Assembly: GCF_902506205.1 (NCBI RefSeq)
Contig: NZ_LR732816.1
Coordinates: 1,414,106-1,478,105, forward strand
Origin: Brevundimonas sp. G8
GTDB lineage: Bacteria > Pseudomonadota > Alphaproteobacteria > Caulobacterales > Caulobacteraceae
Reading direction: 5' to 3'
Length of the DNA stretch: 64,000 bases
Each line of letters starts with the position of its first letter. Within the stretch, counting starts at the first letter, position 1. Below the pieces are notes generated by a model that searched no databases, had not been told where the DNA came from, and saw only the letters and a list, made by a program, of their open reading frames with translations. A program made the translations under genes and the position numbers. Below, piece after piece: positions 51,554 to 63,719 of the stretch.

Positions 51554-53407
51554 ATGCGGCTGGTTCTGTTTCTCGCGTCTCTTATCGCCGCCCTGGGGCT
51601 GGCCGTGATCGCCAGCCAGACGCCCGCGCCTCTGCCGGCCTCGACGCCCGCCGTCGGCTTTTCCGCCGAGCGGGCCGTGGTCGATGTGCGCCGCATCGCG
51701 CGCGCGCCCCATCCTGTCGGATCGGCCGAACATCAGCAGGTCCAGGCCTATCTGGTCCAGCGGCTGGCCGTGCTGGGGCTGCAGCCCAGCCTGCAATCCG
51801 GCGCCCTGTCGCCTGCGGCGGTGGCGCGGATCGTGAAGGATGGCGGCGACGCCAGCGCGCTGAGAGCCGTCAATATCGTGGGGGTTCTGCCGGGACGAGA
51901 TCCTGGCCTGCCCGCCGTCGCCCTGATGGCCCATTACGACAGCGTGCCGAACTCGCCGGGCGCCGCCGACGACGCCACCGGCGTTGCGTCGATCCTGGAA
52001 GCCGTGCGGGCGATCAAGGCGCGGGGCGGGGTGGACAGGACGCTGGTCGTCCTGCTGACCGATGCGGAGGAGCTGAACCTGGACGGGGCGCGGGCCTTCT
52101 TCAGCGAGCATCCGTTGCGCGACCGCATTGGCGCCGTGATCAACCTGGAAGCGCGGGGCGGCGGCGGGCGCGCCATGATGTTCGAGACCGGACCCGGAAA
52201 CGCCGAAACCATCGCCCGCTACGCCCAGGCGACGCGCAAGGCGACCGGGGGGCCGTCCAGCAACGCCCTGGCGATCTTCATCTATCGGCTGATGCCCAAC
52301 GGCACGGATTTCACGGTGGCGGCGGGCCGCGAACTGGCGGGGATCAATCTGGCCTTTATCGGCCGCCCGGCCCAGTACCATTCGCCGTCCTCGACGCCCG
52401 ACGCGCTGGACCAGGGCAGTCTGCAACATATCGGATCCCAGGCGCTGGAAACCGCCGACGCCTTCCTGCGCGCGCCGAGCCTGCCGCAGGCGACGCAGAA
52501 TGCGGTCTATGCAGATGTGTTCGGCCTGTTCGTCGTGCATCACCCGCCGGTCGTCGGCTGGATACTGCTGACCATCGCCGGTCTGGCGACCGCCTTCGCC
52601 GCCTGGGGCGCGCGTCATGCGACGGGGATGAACGCGATGTCGGTGGTGCGGGGCGCGATGGGTGGCCTGTGGCTGCTGGCCAGCGCCGTGGTCGTGGGCC
52701 AGGCCGTGCGGGTGCTGGCCGGGCCGGTCGGCAGCCGGATCGATTCGGCCGAGACCTATTACACCCTGCTGCGCCGACTGCCGGTGCTGGAGATCGGCGT
52801 GGCGCTGGCGGTTGCGGGGCTGGTCATGGCTTTGGTTGCCGGACGGGGGCGGATCGGCCGCAGGGTCACGGCCGGGGTCGTCGCCGTCGCGGCGGTTCTG
52901 GCGACGGCACTCGGCGGTTTCAGCCCGCTGGTCGTCGGCGCGGCGGTGGTCGCTGTGGGGCTGAGCCCGTGGCCCTCGGGCGAGGACGAGACGCCCTGGG
53001 GCGGTTGGCTGGGCTTGATCGTGCTGGTGCTGATCCTGGGCGGGCTGGTCCAGGCCGTGGCGCCCGAGGCGGCCTTCCTGTTCCTCTGGCCCGGCCTGAT
53101 CGCCGCGCTCGCCGCAGCGCTTGCGGCCGTGATCGGGGCTAGCCTGACGTCCTGGCGCGCCTTGATCCCGGCAGCGGTCGCGACGGTGGTCGTGGGCGGA
53201 TGGCTGCTGGTGCAGGGGCACGGCGTGTTTCTCGGCGTCGGCATGGACCTGCCCGGCGCCTTGGGCCTGATCGCCCTGTTGGTGGTGCTGACGGCCCGGC
53301 CTCTGGCGCCGACATCGGCAGGGGAGGCGAGGGCGCTGAGCGTGCTCGCGGCCGTCTGTCTGATTGCCGGATGCGGTGTGGCATTGGCTGCGAGAGCCAT
53401 CGCCTGA
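51554..53407 (+). CDS. M28 family zinc peptidase with C-terminal membrane domain
   Basis: This 617-residue protein has an N-terminal signal or TM segment, then an M28 aminopeptidase domain. The zinc ligands are His127 and Asp139 (AHYDSVPNSPGAADDATG) and Glu172/Glu173 (LLTDAEELNLDGAR), with later HSPSSTPD. From about residue 330 there are some eight TM helices. The layout resembles ER-type M28 (Fxna-like) peptidases. ATG 51554 follows GGGGGAT. It may belong to the upstream cassette, but the 75-base gap leaves this open. Confidence 0.88.
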   Translation: MRLVLFLASLIAALGLAVIASQTPAPLPASTPAVGFSAERAVVDVRRIARAPHPVGSAEHQQVQAYLVQRLAVLGLQPSLQSGALSPAAVARIVKDGGDASALRAVNIVGVLPGRDPGLPAVALMAHYDSVPNSPGAADDATGVASILEAVRAIKARGGVDRTLVVLLTDAEELNLDGARAFFSEHPLRDRIGAVINLEARGGGGRAMMFETGPGNAETIARYAQATRKATGGPSSNALAIFIYRLMPNGTDFTVAAGRELAGINLAFIGRPAQYHSPSSTPDALDQGSLQHIGSQALETADAFLRAPSLPQATQNAVYADVFGLFVVHHPPVVGWILLTIAGLATAFAAWGARHATGMNAMSVVRGAMGGLWLLASAVVVGQAVRVLAGPVGSRIDSAETYYTLLRRLPVLEIGVALAVAGLVMALVAGRGRIGRRVTAGVVAVAAVLATALGGFSPLVVGAAVVAVGLSPWPSGEDETPWGGWLGLIVLVLILGGLVQAVAPEAAFLFLWPGLIAALAAALAAVIGASLTSWRALIPAAVATVVVGGWLLVQGHGVFLGVGMDLPGALGLIALLVVLTARPLAPTSAGEARALSVLAAVCLIAGCGVALAARAIA

Positions 53408-53447
53408 CTGAACCGCCCTACGTCAGAAACGGTCGTGCTTTTTCGAT

Positions 53448-53482
53448 GTTCTCGTTTTGATCAATGAGAACATCTTGTGAAC
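53448..53482 (-). promoter_or_regulatory. LexA (SOS) box upstream of recA
   Basis: GAAC-N7-GAAC at 53468-53482 is the reverse complement of the alphaproteobacterial SOS box GTTC-N7-GTTC, a perfect match. A second near-match, GTTC-N7-GATC, lies at 53448-53462. Both are within 140 bases of the recA start. Confidence 0.8.
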
Positions 53483-53585
53483 CAGAACAAACCATGCACA
53501 TAGTCGTCCTCACGAAACGGGGGCGGGTCCAGGCGGGTCTCTCCCAAGCTTAATGACGGGAATCATGGCAAGGGAGACGAAGGCA

Positions 53586-54668
<1,083 letters not shown>

Positions 54669-54793
54669 CACCAAGACAAGAGGCTGGTCGGCCGGGCGGA
54701 CCTTTTCGGGTTCGCTCCGGCGTCGGCCCGGTCTTTTCACCCTACTCCGTCGCCCCAGCGACCCGCCACCGACCCCGCGAAGGGCGGCGGAGC

Positions 54794-54830
54794 GACCCGC
54801 TCGACCTCGTGTCGAGCGGGTCTTTCTTTT
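54794..54830 (+). terminator. Strong terminator downstream of recA
   Basis: Perfect 12-base arms GACCCGCTCGAC and GTCGAGCGGGTC enclose CTCGT and are followed by TTTCTTTT. It lies 126 bases after recA. Confidence 0.9.
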
Positions 54831-54863
54831 GTGGCCTATCGCGCGTTCGCGCTACTTGAGGCC
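54829..54863 (+). repeat. Short 36-bp repeat, family F (copy 3)
   Basis: TTGTGGCCTATCGCGCGTTC continuing GCGCTACTTGAGGCC matches copies at 12868-12903 and 17154-17190, with one extra base in the hairpin loop. It starts in the T-tract of the terminator before it. Confidence 0.75.
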
Positions 54864-54875
54864 AGATTCAGATAC

Positions 54876-55002
54876 CCGCTCATCCCGGCGAAAGCCGGGA
54901 CCCAGTTCTGTCGCTCGGCAGTGCGTTGGCTTGAGTGATTGGGCCAGAGGACGAGCCGGATAGCCCAAAGCACTGGGTCCCGGCTTTCGCCGGGATGAGC
55001 GG
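54876..55002. repeat. Long inverted repeat, family E, with perfect 30-bp arms
   Basis: The left arm at 54876-54905 and the right arm at 54973-55002 are exact reverse complements over 30 bases, with a 67-base centre. Each arm itself holds the hairpin CCCGGCGAAAGCCGGG. The pattern is common between genes in alphaproteobacterial genomes. It has no coding content. Confidence 0.85.
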
Positions 55003-55018
55003 AAGAAAGACAGGCCAA

Positions 55019-55055
55019 ACGAAAACGGGCGACCCGAAGGCCGCCCGTTCCGTTA
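55019..55055 (-). terminator. Terminator of the fadA-fadJ operon
   Basis: On the minus strand ACGGGCG and CGCCCGT flank a 10-base loop and run into TTTCGTTT. It lies about 22 bases after the fadJ stop. Confidence 0.8.
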
Positions 55056-55076
55056 CTCAACGCTGTCCGCAGCCAA

Positions 55077-57269
55077 TCAGGCGGCGGCCTTCTCCGGGGC
55101 GAACTTGCCGTAGAAGGTCTCGTTCTTGGCGGCCATGTCGCGCAGCAACTGCGGCACCTTGAACCGGTCGCCGTAGGTCGCGGCCAAGCGGTCGGCGGTT
55201 TCCACGAACTTGGCCAGGCCGATGCCGTCGATCATGCTGATCGGGCCGCCGGTCCAGGGCGCGAAGCCCCAGCCCAGAATGGCGCCCAGGTCGGCTTCGC
55301 GGGGGTCGTCGATGACGCCCTCGGCCCAGCAGCGGGCGACCTCGACGGCCTGGCGGTACAGCAGGCGCGTCTTCAGGTCGTCGATCTGGGCGAAGGCGGT
55401 GGCCTCTTCGGGCTTGTCGATGCCCTTGGTGGTCGGCGCCAGGTCGGCGAGACCCGCCCACAGGGTCTTGGGCTTCTGGTCATAGTCGTAGAAGCCCTTG
55501 CCGTTCTTGCGGCCGAACCGTCCGCCCTCGACCATGGTGGCGACGATCTGCTCGCCCTCGTTGGCGACATACTTGTCGCCCAGGTCCGCCCGGGTCTGTT
55601 TGGCGATCTTGTAGGACAGGTCCAGAGCGACGTCGTCGTGCATCTCCAGCGGGCCGCGCGGCATGCCGGTCATGCGACCGACATTGTCGATCAGGGCCGG
55701 GCCGTAACCCTCCTCCAGCATCGCCATGCCTTCCATCAGGAAGGTGGAGAAGCAGCGCGAGGTGTAGAAGCCGCGGCTGTCGTTGACGACGATCGGGGTC
55801 TTCTTGATCTTCAGCACATAGTCCAGCGCCTTGGCGATGGCGGCCTGACCCGTCTTTTCGCCCAGGATGATCTCGACCAGCATCATCTTGTCGACGGGCG
55901 AGAAGAAGTGGATGCCAATGAAGTCCGCAGGACGGACCGAGGCCTCGGCCAGGCCGGTGATCGGCAGGGTCGAGGTGTTGGAGCCGAACACGGCGCCTTC
56001 AGCCAATTGCGCCTCGGCGCGTTTGGTCACGTCGGCCTTGATCTCGCGGCTTTCAAACACGGCCTCGACGACCAGGTCCGAACCATTGATCAGCTCATAG
56101 TCGGTCGTCGCGGTGACCGAACCCAGCAGGGCGTCATACTTCTCCTGCGTCAGCTGGCCGCGCGACAGGCGCTTCTTCAGCAGTTCCTCGACATGGGCCT
56201 TGCCCTTGTCGGCGGCTTCCTGGGTCTGGTCGATCAGGATGGTCTCGATGCCGGCGAGCGCCTGAACATAGGCGATGCCGGCGCCCATCATGCCGGCTCC
56301 GATGACCGTGACCTTCTTCGGGTCCGACTTCGGAATGCCCGCCGGACGCACGGCGCCCTTGTCCAGTTCCTGCTTGGACAGGAACAGCGAGCGGATCATG
56401 GCCTGGGCCTGCGGCGTCATCAGGGTCTTGATGAAGTAGCGGGTCTCGATGCGCAGGGCCGCGTCCATCGGCACCTGGGCGCCTTCGTAGACGGCCTTCA
56501 TCAGGTTCACCACGGCCGGATAGTTGCCGTAGGACTGTTTGCGCAGCATGGCGTTGCCGACCATGAAGTTCTGGATGCCGGCCGGGTGATAGGGGCCGCC
56601 GCCGGGCAGTTTGAACGACCTGTCGTCCCACGGCTGAACGGCCTTGCCGCCGTTCTTGATCCAGGCCTTGGCGGCCTCGACCGCCTGGCCCTTCTCGACC
56701 ACTTCATGGACGATGCCGGCCCCCTTGGCGTCGTTGGGGCGGAAGGACTTGCCCTCGCTCATGGCCATCATGGCGTTCTGCACACCGACCAGGCGCGTCA
56801 GGCGCTGGGTGCCGCCGCCGCCGGGGAAGAGGCCGACCTTGATCTCGGGCAGGCCCAGCTGAATCTTGTTGTCGTTCTCGACCACGCGATAGTGGGTCGC
56901 CAGTGTGAACTCCAGCCCGCCGCCCAGGGCCAGGCCGTTGATCGCGGCCGCGATCGGCTTGCCTGAGGTCTCCAGCGCGCGGAAGGCGCCGTTCAGCTTC
57001 CAGCCGGCGTCGAACGCCTTCTGCAGGTCTCCGCCGCCCGACAGCACGCCGCCGGCCATGTCGCCGAGGTCCGCGCCGGCGCAGAAGCCCGAGGCCTTGC
57101 CCGAGGTGATGACTGCGCCCTTGATGGCGTCGTCGGTCTTGATGCGTTCGACCAGCTCGGGGATTTCCTTCATCACCGAAGAGGTCAGGGTGTTCATCGA
57201 ACGGCCCGGCACGTCGAAGGTGATCAGGGCGATGCCGTCAGCGTCGACGTCGATCTTGAAGTTTTCCAT
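55077..57269 (-). CDS. fadJ: 3-hydroxyacyl-CoA dehydrogenase / enoyl-CoA hydratase (FadJ-like)
   Basis: This bifunctional beta-oxidation enzyme of 730 residues has an N-terminal crotonase domain ([50 protein letters not shown], with both catalytic glutamates). The NAD-binding dehydrogenase domain follows ([20 protein letters not shown]) with His-Glu residues in [17 protein letters not shown] chose ATG 57269 after GAGG; the upstream frame overlaps the thiolase. It is 11 bases after the thiolase gene, forming one operon. Confidence 0.93.
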   Translation of the reverse strand: MENFKIDVDADGIALITFDVPGRSMNTLTSSVMKEIPELVERIKTDDAIKGAVITSGKASGFCAGADLGDMAGGVLSGGGDLQKAFDAGWKLNGAFRALETSGKPIAAAINGLALGGGLEFTLATHYRVVENDNKIQLGLPEIKVGLFPGGGGTQRLTRLVGVQNAMMAMSEGKSFRPNDAKGAGIVHEVVEKGQAVEAAKAWIKNGGKAVQPWDDRSFKLPGGGPYHPAGIQNFMVGNAMLRKQSYGNYPAVVNLMKAVYEGAQVPMDAALRIETRYFIKTLMTPQAQAMIRSLFLSKQELDKGAVRPAGIPKSDPKKVTVIGAGMMGAGIAYVQALAGIETILIDQTQEAADKGKAHVEELLKKRLSRGQLTQEKYDALLGSVTATTDYELINGSDLVVEAVFESREIKADVTKRAEAQLAEGAVFGSNTSTLPITGLAEASVRPADFIGIHFFSPVDKMMLVEIILGEKTGQAAIAKALDYVLKIKKTPIVVNDSRGFYTSRCFSTFLMEGMAMLEEGYGPALIDNVGRMTGMPRGPLEMHDDVALDLSYKIAKQTRADLGDKYVANEGEQIVATMVEGGRFGRKNGKGFYDYDQKPKTLWAGLADLAPTTKGIDKPEEATAFAQIDDLKTRLLYRQAVEVARCWAEGVIDDPREADLGAILGWGFAPWTGGPISMIDGIGLAKFVETADRLAATYGDRFKVPQLLRDMAAKNETFYGKFAPEKAAA

Positions 57270-57280
57270 GGGTGTGATCC

Positions 57281-58486
57281 TCAGACGCGTTCGATGACGG
57301 TGGCGGTGCCCATGCCGCCGCCGATGCACAGGGTGACCAGAGCCGTCGACTTGTTCGAGCGTTCCAGCTCGTCCAGGGCGATGCCGGTGATCATGGCGCC
57401 GGTGGCGCCCAGGGGGTGGCCCATCGAGATGCCGCCGCCGTTCACGTTCATCTTGGCGTGGTCGATGTTCAGGGCCTGCATGTAGCGCAGGACGACGGCG
57501 GCGAAGGCTTCGTTCAGCTCCCACACGTCGATGTCGTCGGGCGTCATGCCCAGCTTGCCCAGCAGTTTGCGGGTCACATATTCCGGACCGGTCAGCATGA
57601 TCGACGGTTCCGAGCCGATCGAGGCGCCTCCCAAGATCTTGGCGCGCGGCTTCAGGCCCAGAGCCTGGCCGGCTTCAAGCGAACCGATCAGCACGCCGGC
57701 CGAACCGTCGACGATGCCGGACGAGTTGCCGGGGGTGTGGACGTGGTTGACGCGCTCGACCTCGGGGTAGCGCTGGTTGATCACGCCGTCGAACGCCATC
57801 TCGCCCATCATGGCGAAGGAGGGGTTCAGGCCGCCCAGGGCCTGCATGTCCGTGTTCGGACGAATGGTCTCGTCATGGTCCAGGATGGCCAGGCCCAGCT
57901 GATCCTTGACCGCCAGAACCGAGTTCTTGAACCGGCCCTCGGCCCAGGCCTTGGCGGCGCGCTTGTGGCTCTCGACCGAATAGGCGTCCACGTCGTCGCG
58001 GCTGAAGCCGTATTTGGTGGCGATCATGTCCGCGGACACGCCCTGCGGCACGAAATAGGTCGGGAAGGCCGACGACGGATCGGTGGGCCATGCGCCCATG
58101 TCCGAACCCATGGGCACGCGGCTCATGACCTCGACGCCGCCGCCAACGGCGAAATCGGCCTCGCCGGACTTCACCTTGGCGGTGGCCATGTTCACGGCTT
58201 CCAGGCCCGAGGCGCAGAAGCGGTTGACCTGAACGCCCGCCGTATATTGCGACCAGCCGGCCGAAAGCACCGCCGTGCGGGCGATGTCGGCGCCGAGTTC
58301 GCCCACGGGGGTGACGCAGCCCAGGATGACGTCATCGACCTTGGACGTGTCCAGATCGTTGCGGTCGCGCAGAGCCTCCAGAACCTGGGTGGCCAGGCTG
58401 AGGCCGGTGATCTCGTGCAGCGAGCCGTCCTTCTTGCCCTTGCCGCGCGGCGTGCGGACGGCGTCGTAGATATAGGCGTCAGCCAT
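57281..58486 (-). CDS. Acetyl-CoA C-acyltransferase (thiolase)
   Basis: This 401-residue thiolase carries out the last step of beta-oxidation, releasing acetyl-CoA. The nucleophile is Cys91 ([14 protein letters not shown]). The C-terminal acid-base residues are His in [15 protein letters not shown] and Cys in [20 protein letters not shown] is conserved. It is the first gene of the operon with fadJ. It may be called fadA or fadI, which sequence alone does not settle. Confidence 0.94.
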   Translation of the reverse strand: MADAYIYDAVRTPRGKGKKDGSLHEITGLSLATQVLEALRDRNDLDTSKVDDVILGCVTPVGELGADIARTAVLSAGWSQYTAGVQVNRFCASGLEAVNMATAKVKSGEADFAVGGGVEVMSRVPMGSDMGAWPTDPSSAFPTYFVPQGVSADMIATKYGFSRDDVDAYSVESHKRAAKAWAEGRFKNSVLAVKDQLGLAILDHDETIRPNTDMQALGGLNPSFAMMGEMAFDGVINQRYPEVERVNHVHTPGNSSGIVDGSAGVLIGSLEAGQALGLKPRAKILGGASIGSEPSIMLTGPEYVTRKLLGKLGMTPDDIDVWELNEAFAAVVLRYMQALNIDHAKMNVNGGGISMGHPLGATGAMITGIALDELERSNKSTALVTLCIGGGMGTATVIERV

Positions 58487-58708
58487 GGGAGTGCGTCTCC
58501 ATCTTTGGCCCCATGCTCACCGCGCGGCGGTTCGCGACATGAGGGGCAGGCGGTTCCAAGCGTGCTCGCCAAGAACCCTACGTTTACGTCAACGTCAAGT
58601 AATAAGCCGCGTGATGCTGCGCCATGGGTCTGGTGTTTTTCGACTCAAGATGAGTTTCGACGCCGCTGGCGAGCGGACCGGCTCGGCTGTCGGTCCGCTC
58701 AGACTAAA

Positions 58709-58930
58709 TCAGCGCGGCGGAATACGCGTCGCGCCGCCGGTTATCTTGCAGGCGTATTCCGTCTGGGGCCGGCCAGTTTGTAGGCCGGTCGGCGTCAGGA
58801 TGCCCTGGCTGCGGGTGCATTCAGCCTCCAGCGCGTCCATGTCCTTCTGATAGCTGCTGACGCCGCCCATCGTGCCGCAAGCCGCCAGCAAAGGCAGGCT
58901 GATCGCGGCGGAGAGAATGAGGATACGCAT
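58709..58930 (-). CDS. Small hypothetical lipoprotein
   Basis: This 73-residue protein has a signal peptide with lipobox LLAAC (Cys18). The mature part has two cysteines (AECTRSQG and EYACKITGG) that could form a disulfide. I do not recognise its family. The start follows AGGGAGCACCGAGCC. It is 57 bases after the end of the PQQ-type dehydrogenase gene on the same strand, so it may share its transcript. Confidence 0.75.
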   Translation of the reverse strand: MRILILSAAISLPLLAACGTMGGVSSYQKDMDALEAECTRSQGILTPTGLQTGRPQTEYACKITGGATRIPPR

Positions 58931-58987
58931 GGCTCGGTGCTCCCTGGAGCGTCGATCCGCTCCGCATTGCCCCCCGGCGGCCGCAGA

Positions 58988-60223
58988 TTACTGCGTCGCC
59001 GCCAACCTGACCAGCTTGCCGTTCTCCTCGTCGGTGATGGCCCAGACCGCGCCGTCGGCGCCGACCGCCACGTCGCGGACGCGTTCGCCCAAGTCGGTCA
59101 GCAGTCGTTCCTCGCCGACCACGCGATCGTTCTGGATCACCAAACGGGCGATGTGCTTCTCCTTCAGGCCCGCGACCAGCAGGTTTCCGTCCCAGCCGGG
59201 GAACATGGCGCCCTGATAGAAGGTCGCGCCGCCCGGCGCGATGACCGGATCCCAGTAATAGACGGGCTGTTCCGTGCCCGGCGCCTGGGTCGCGCCCGTA
59301 TTGATCTGACCGCCGGCGTATTCGACGCCGTAAGCAGCGTCGGGCCAGCCGTAGTTCAGGCCCGGCTTGTCGATATTGACCTCGTCGCCGCCGCGCGTGC
59401 CGTGTTCGATGGTCCAGATCGCGCCCGTGCCGGGCTGAACGGCGATGCCCTGGACGTTGCGGTGGCCCAGGCTCCAGATCTCGGGCAGGGCGCCGGCGCG
59501 GTCGACGAAGGGATTGTCCTGAGGAACCGTGCCGTCGGCGTTGATGCGGATGGTCTTGCCCATGTGCGAGCCCAGGTCCTGGGCCTGGGGCCGCATCGGT
59601 TTGTCGGAACGTTCGCCCAGGGTGATGAACAGCTTGCCGTCGGGCGCGAACGCCAGCGACGAGCCGAAATGCTTGTCGCCGTCATAGATGGGCAGGGCGC
59701 GGAAGATGACCTGGACGTTCTCTACCCGCGATCCGTCGTCCGACAGGCGCGCGCGGGCGACCGAGGTGGCGTTGCCGCCCTGACGTGGTTCCGAATAGCT
59801 CCAGTAGATCATCCGATCCTGGGCGAAGCCGGGCCCGACGATCACGTCCAGCAGGCCGCCCTGGCCCTGCGCGTCGACGGCAGGCAGGCCCGCGACCGGC
59901 TCGCTGATCTGGCCTTGGGCAGTGATGATGCGCAGGCGGCCAGGCTTTTCCGTCACCAGCCAGCGGCCGTCGGGCAGGGCGGCGAGGCCCCAGGGGTGAA
60001 CCAGGCCCGAGGCGACCACCATGTGGCTCATCGCCTGTTCGGTCTTCACGCCCGGTGCGCGTGTCTGACCGGCGAAGGCCGGTTGCTGATCGGGGTTGTT
60101 GGCCGGGCGGGTCTCCAGCGGGGCGCCAACCTGGGGCGGGGCGTTCGCGCTTTCGCCGTTCGCGCCACAGGCGGCGGCGAGGACAAGCAGGGACGTCGAG
60201 GCGGCGGCGACGATCAGGCGCAT
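58988..60223 (-). CDS. PQQ-dependent sugar dehydrogenase lipoprotein (YliI/Asd-like)
   Basis: This 411-residue periplasmic six-bladed propeller of the soluble glucose dehydrogenase-like family is lipid-anchored (lipobox LAAAC, Cys19). The signatures are GLVHPWGLAALPDGRWLVTE, GQGGLLDVIVGPGF, SLAFAPDGKLFITLGER, SLGHRNVQGIAVQPGTG and EHGTRGGDEVNI, the last two holding the PQQ/metal pocket. It oxidises aldose sugars; the physiological substrate is unknown. Confidence 0.92.
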   Translation of the reverse strand: MRLIVAAASTSLLVLAAACGANGESANAPPQVGAPLETRPANNPDQQPAFAGQTRAPGVKTEQAMSHMVVASGLVHPWGLAALPDGRWLVTEKPGRLRIITAQGQISEPVAGLPAVDAQGQGGLLDVIVGPGFAQDRMIYWSYSEPRQGGNATSVARARLSDDGSRVENVQVIFRALPIYDGDKHFGSSLAFAPDGKLFITLGERSDKPMRPQAQDLGSHMGKTIRINADGTVPQDNPFVDRAGALPEIWSLGHRNVQGIAVQPGTGAIWTIEHGTRGGDEVNIDKPGLNYGWPDAAYGVEYAGGQINTGATQAPGTEQPVYYWDPVIAPGGATFYQGAMFPGWDGNLLVAGLKEKHIARLVIQNDRVVGEERLLTDLGERVRDVAVGADGAVWAITDEENGKLVRLAATQ

Positions 60224-60335
60224 GGAGGGGCTCCGAGGTGAATAGGCGTTGGTTCGGGAACGGCGACGTCAGCGTTACCGTTCCGGCCCTGCGGCGTCTT
60301 GTGCCCTATCGCCGCACGATCTGCACCGAGACGAC

Positions 60336-60364
60336 TTGAACCGCGCGCCCGACGGCGATATAGG
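60336..60364 (+). promoter_or_regulatory. Candidate promoter of tRNA-Met
   Basis: TTGAAC at 60336-60341 and TATAGG at 60359-60364 are separated by exactly 17 bases. They lie about 42 bases before the tRNA and fit a housekeeping promoter. Confidence 0.55.
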
Positions 60365-60406
60365 CACGCCTCTTTCGCGCTGGCCCTCTGCCTCGCGTTG
60401 GCCCGG

Positions 60407-60483
60407 GACTGGGTAGCTCAGATGGTTAGAGCGGTGGATTCATAACCCACAGGTCGGCGGTTCGATCCCGCCTCCAGTCACCA
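60407..60483 (+). tRNA. tRNA-Met (CAT), elongator type
   Basis: The acceptor GACTGGG pairs with TCCAGTC, and the D arm is GCTC/GAGC. The anticodon loop TTCATAA gives CAT at 60441-60443. The T arm is GGCGG/CCGCC with TTCGATC, and A then CCA end the gene. The first acceptor pair is a normal G-C, unlike an initiator tRNA. A lysidine-modified tRNA-Ile2 would look similar, but the sequence of the anticodon stem and loop is that of elongator Met. Confidence 0.93.
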
Positions 60484-60512
60484 CTTTCCATGGCGAGAAT
60501 ACTCGTCAGGGC

Positions 60513-60818
60513 TCAGAGCGGTCCAGGATTAATGCCGACGATCCCGCGGTCATACTGAACATTGTTGCGGCTCTGGATTTCTTCCAATTCCTTGCGCTTG
60601 GCCTGGACCAGCGCAGCGTATTGTTCCGGCGTGTAGCAAATGGTTTGCTCCAGCCTGCGTCCCGTCAAGGCCCGCCGTTCGCAGACGCGACGTGCACGGG
60701 TCGGCGCTGGCTGCTCCGCCGCGCCGGCCTGGGGCGAAGGCGGCGTCGTGACAGGTGGTGTTTGAGCGGACGCTTGAAACGCTAGCGCGGCTGCTAAAAT
60801 GATAGGTGTTGAGAACAT
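60513..60818 (-). CDS. Small secreted hypothetical protein
   Basis: This 101-residue protein has a signal peptide (cleaved near ASAQ|TPP), a proline-rich linker, and RRVCERRALTGRRLEQTICY followed by a helical tail. The two-cysteine pattern C-X(n)-TG-X-RL-X(n)-C occurs in small secreted alphaproteobacterial proteins of unknown function. ATG 60818 follows AGGGAGAAAGAC, an excellent ribosome site. Confidence 0.75.
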   Translation of the reverse strand: MFSTPIILAAALAFQASAQTPPVTTPPSPQAGAAEQPAPTRARRVCERRALTGRRLEQTICYTPEQYAALVQAKRKELEEIQSRNNVQYDRGIVGINPGPL

Positions 60819-61069
60819 GTCTTTCTCCCTGATCCGCCAAGCTCTCATGTCTTCGCTCGCCTGGCAAATCCACGGACCATCGACAGGGACTTATGGTTGC
60901 GGCGTCATTATCTTTACGACGGCTTAGCCGTTTGCGCTTGGGACATCGGGGCGCCGCGCCTCTGCCGCGCGCTTGTGACCGGGGTTGCGCTTGTGGGGGC
61001 GATCCGCTGCAACCTGAGCCGTCACATTGCGTTCCCGGTCGAGACCTTAACCTTGACCGGAGATCCGCC

Positions 61070-61378
61070 ATGACGATCCGAACCAAAGCCTCGATGGCGG
61101 CCGTCGCCGCAATGACCCTGGGCGCCGCCGCCTGCACCCAGGCTGAGCAGGAAAAGACCGAAGCCCATGCCGAGGCCGCCGCCGACAAGACGGCGGACGT
61201 GGCGTCGCAGGCCGGTGAAGTGATCGAGGGCGGCGCGATGAAGGCGGCTCAGGCCGTCGAAACCGGCGCCGGGCATGTCGCGAACAAGCTGGAAGGCGAG
61301 CAGGCGGAGGCTGCGGCTGAAGGCAAGCCGGGCGCGATCAATCCCGCAACGGACGAGCGCGTCCCGGCCAAGAACTAG
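61070..61378 (+). CDS. Small Ala-rich lipoprotein
   Basis: This 102-residue protein has a signal peptide with lipobox-like GAAAC (Cys22) and a mature region that is a long amphipathic Ala/Glu/Lys helix (EAHAEAAADKTADVASQAGE). I do not recognise the family; such proteins may sit at the outer membrane or peptidoglycan. The ribosome site CCGGAG precedes ATG 61070. Confidence 0.75.
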   Translation: MTIRTKASMAAVAAMTLGAAACTQAEQEKTEAHAEAAADKTADVASQAGEVIEGGAMKAAQAVETGAGHVANKLEGEQAEAAAEGKPGAINPATDERVPAKN

Positions 61379-61385
61379 GCTCGGA

Positions 61386-62049
61386 TCAGGCGGGAGGCGG
61401 TGCGCCGCCTTCCGCCAGCACCGCGTCGATCAGGGCGCGGGCCTGGACGCTGGACCAGTCCGCCTCGCCAGCCATTGTGGCGCGGATGCGGCCCTGGCGA
61501 TCCAGGATGATCGTCTGCGGCATGGCGCCCTTGCCGGGAAACTCGAACGGCAGCTGGAAGCGGATGTCGCTGTAGAAGGGCAGGGGGGCGTGGTCGTCGA
61601 GGAAGCGTCTGGCCTCGGCCGCCGCTTCGGGCGTGGCGTCCACATTTATCGGCAGGACCACCAGATCCTCGTTCGCCTCATAGGCCCTGGCCAAGGCCTG
61701 AAGCGTCGGCATCTCCGCCTTGCACGGCGCGCACCACATGGCCCACAGGTTCACGATCACCACCTTGCCCTGGAAGGCCGAGAAGCGGACGGCTGTGCCG
61801 GTCCGGTCACGGAAGGCGTATTCGGGGGCGGTCTTGGCCTCTGCCGGGGTCGAAAGCGCCGCCATGGGGCCGACGGCGAACCGCGCCAGGTCGCTTTTTG
61901 GCGTTGCGACGGCGGTTGCGGCCTGTTCGACTTGCGCCTTCTGGCGATGATTGGCGTATAGCGACATCGCCATGCCGCCGGCGCCGGCGATGGTGCTGAC
62001 GACCACGACCGCGCCCACGACCGCCCAGATCGCCTTTCTAGAGCCGCTC

Positions 62050-62051
<2 letters not shown>
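61386..62051 (-). CDS. TlpA family membrane-anchored thiol-disulfide oxidoreductase
   Basis: This 221-residue thioredoxin-fold protein has an N-terminal TM anchor (residues 8-32) and a periplasmic domain with the redox motif [13 protein letters not shown] (Cys107, Cys110). [19 protein letters not shown] is the cis-proline region. It may supply reductant for cytochrome oxidase or c-type cytochrome assembly. ATG 62051 has AGGTGG eight bases upstream. Its start overlaps that of argH on the other strand (shared CATG). Confidence 0.9.
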
Positions 62052-63485
<1,434 letters not shown>

Positions 63486-63489
<4 letters not shown>

Positions 63490-63716
63490 AAAAGACCCTG
63501 ATCCTCGCGGGCGCGCTCGCCCTTCTGACTTCGGCCTGCGGTCGCATGGCCGATCTGGAATCGCCGGTGCGCCAGACCGAACGCGCGCCGCGCGACAGCC
63601 GTGCCCCGCATTTGCCCGAGCCGGCGACGATCAACCGCCCGTCCAGCAGCGTGCCGATCGATGGCGGCCCGTCCAACCCCATCGGCGCCGGCGCCGCCCA
63701 GAACGACCCGCGGTAA
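63486..63716 (+). CDS. LptM-like small lipoprotein
   Basis: This 76-residue protein has a signal peptide with lipobox LTSAC (Cys18) and a short Pro/Arg-rich mature part ([13 protein letters not shown]...). The gene order argH-lipoprotein-lysA and the CG-x-x-x-x-LE start match LptM (YifL)-like lipoproteins that assist maturation of the LptDE complex. The start is GTG 63486, overlapping argH's TGA in GTGA. Family assignment is probable, not certain. Confidence 0.75.
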
Positions 63717-63719
63717 CCG

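Noticed and set aside
60407..60483. tRNA-Ile2 (lysidine) reading of the CAT anticodon
   Set aside because: The anticodon arm and loop follow the elongator Met pattern, though modification cannot be seen from DNA.
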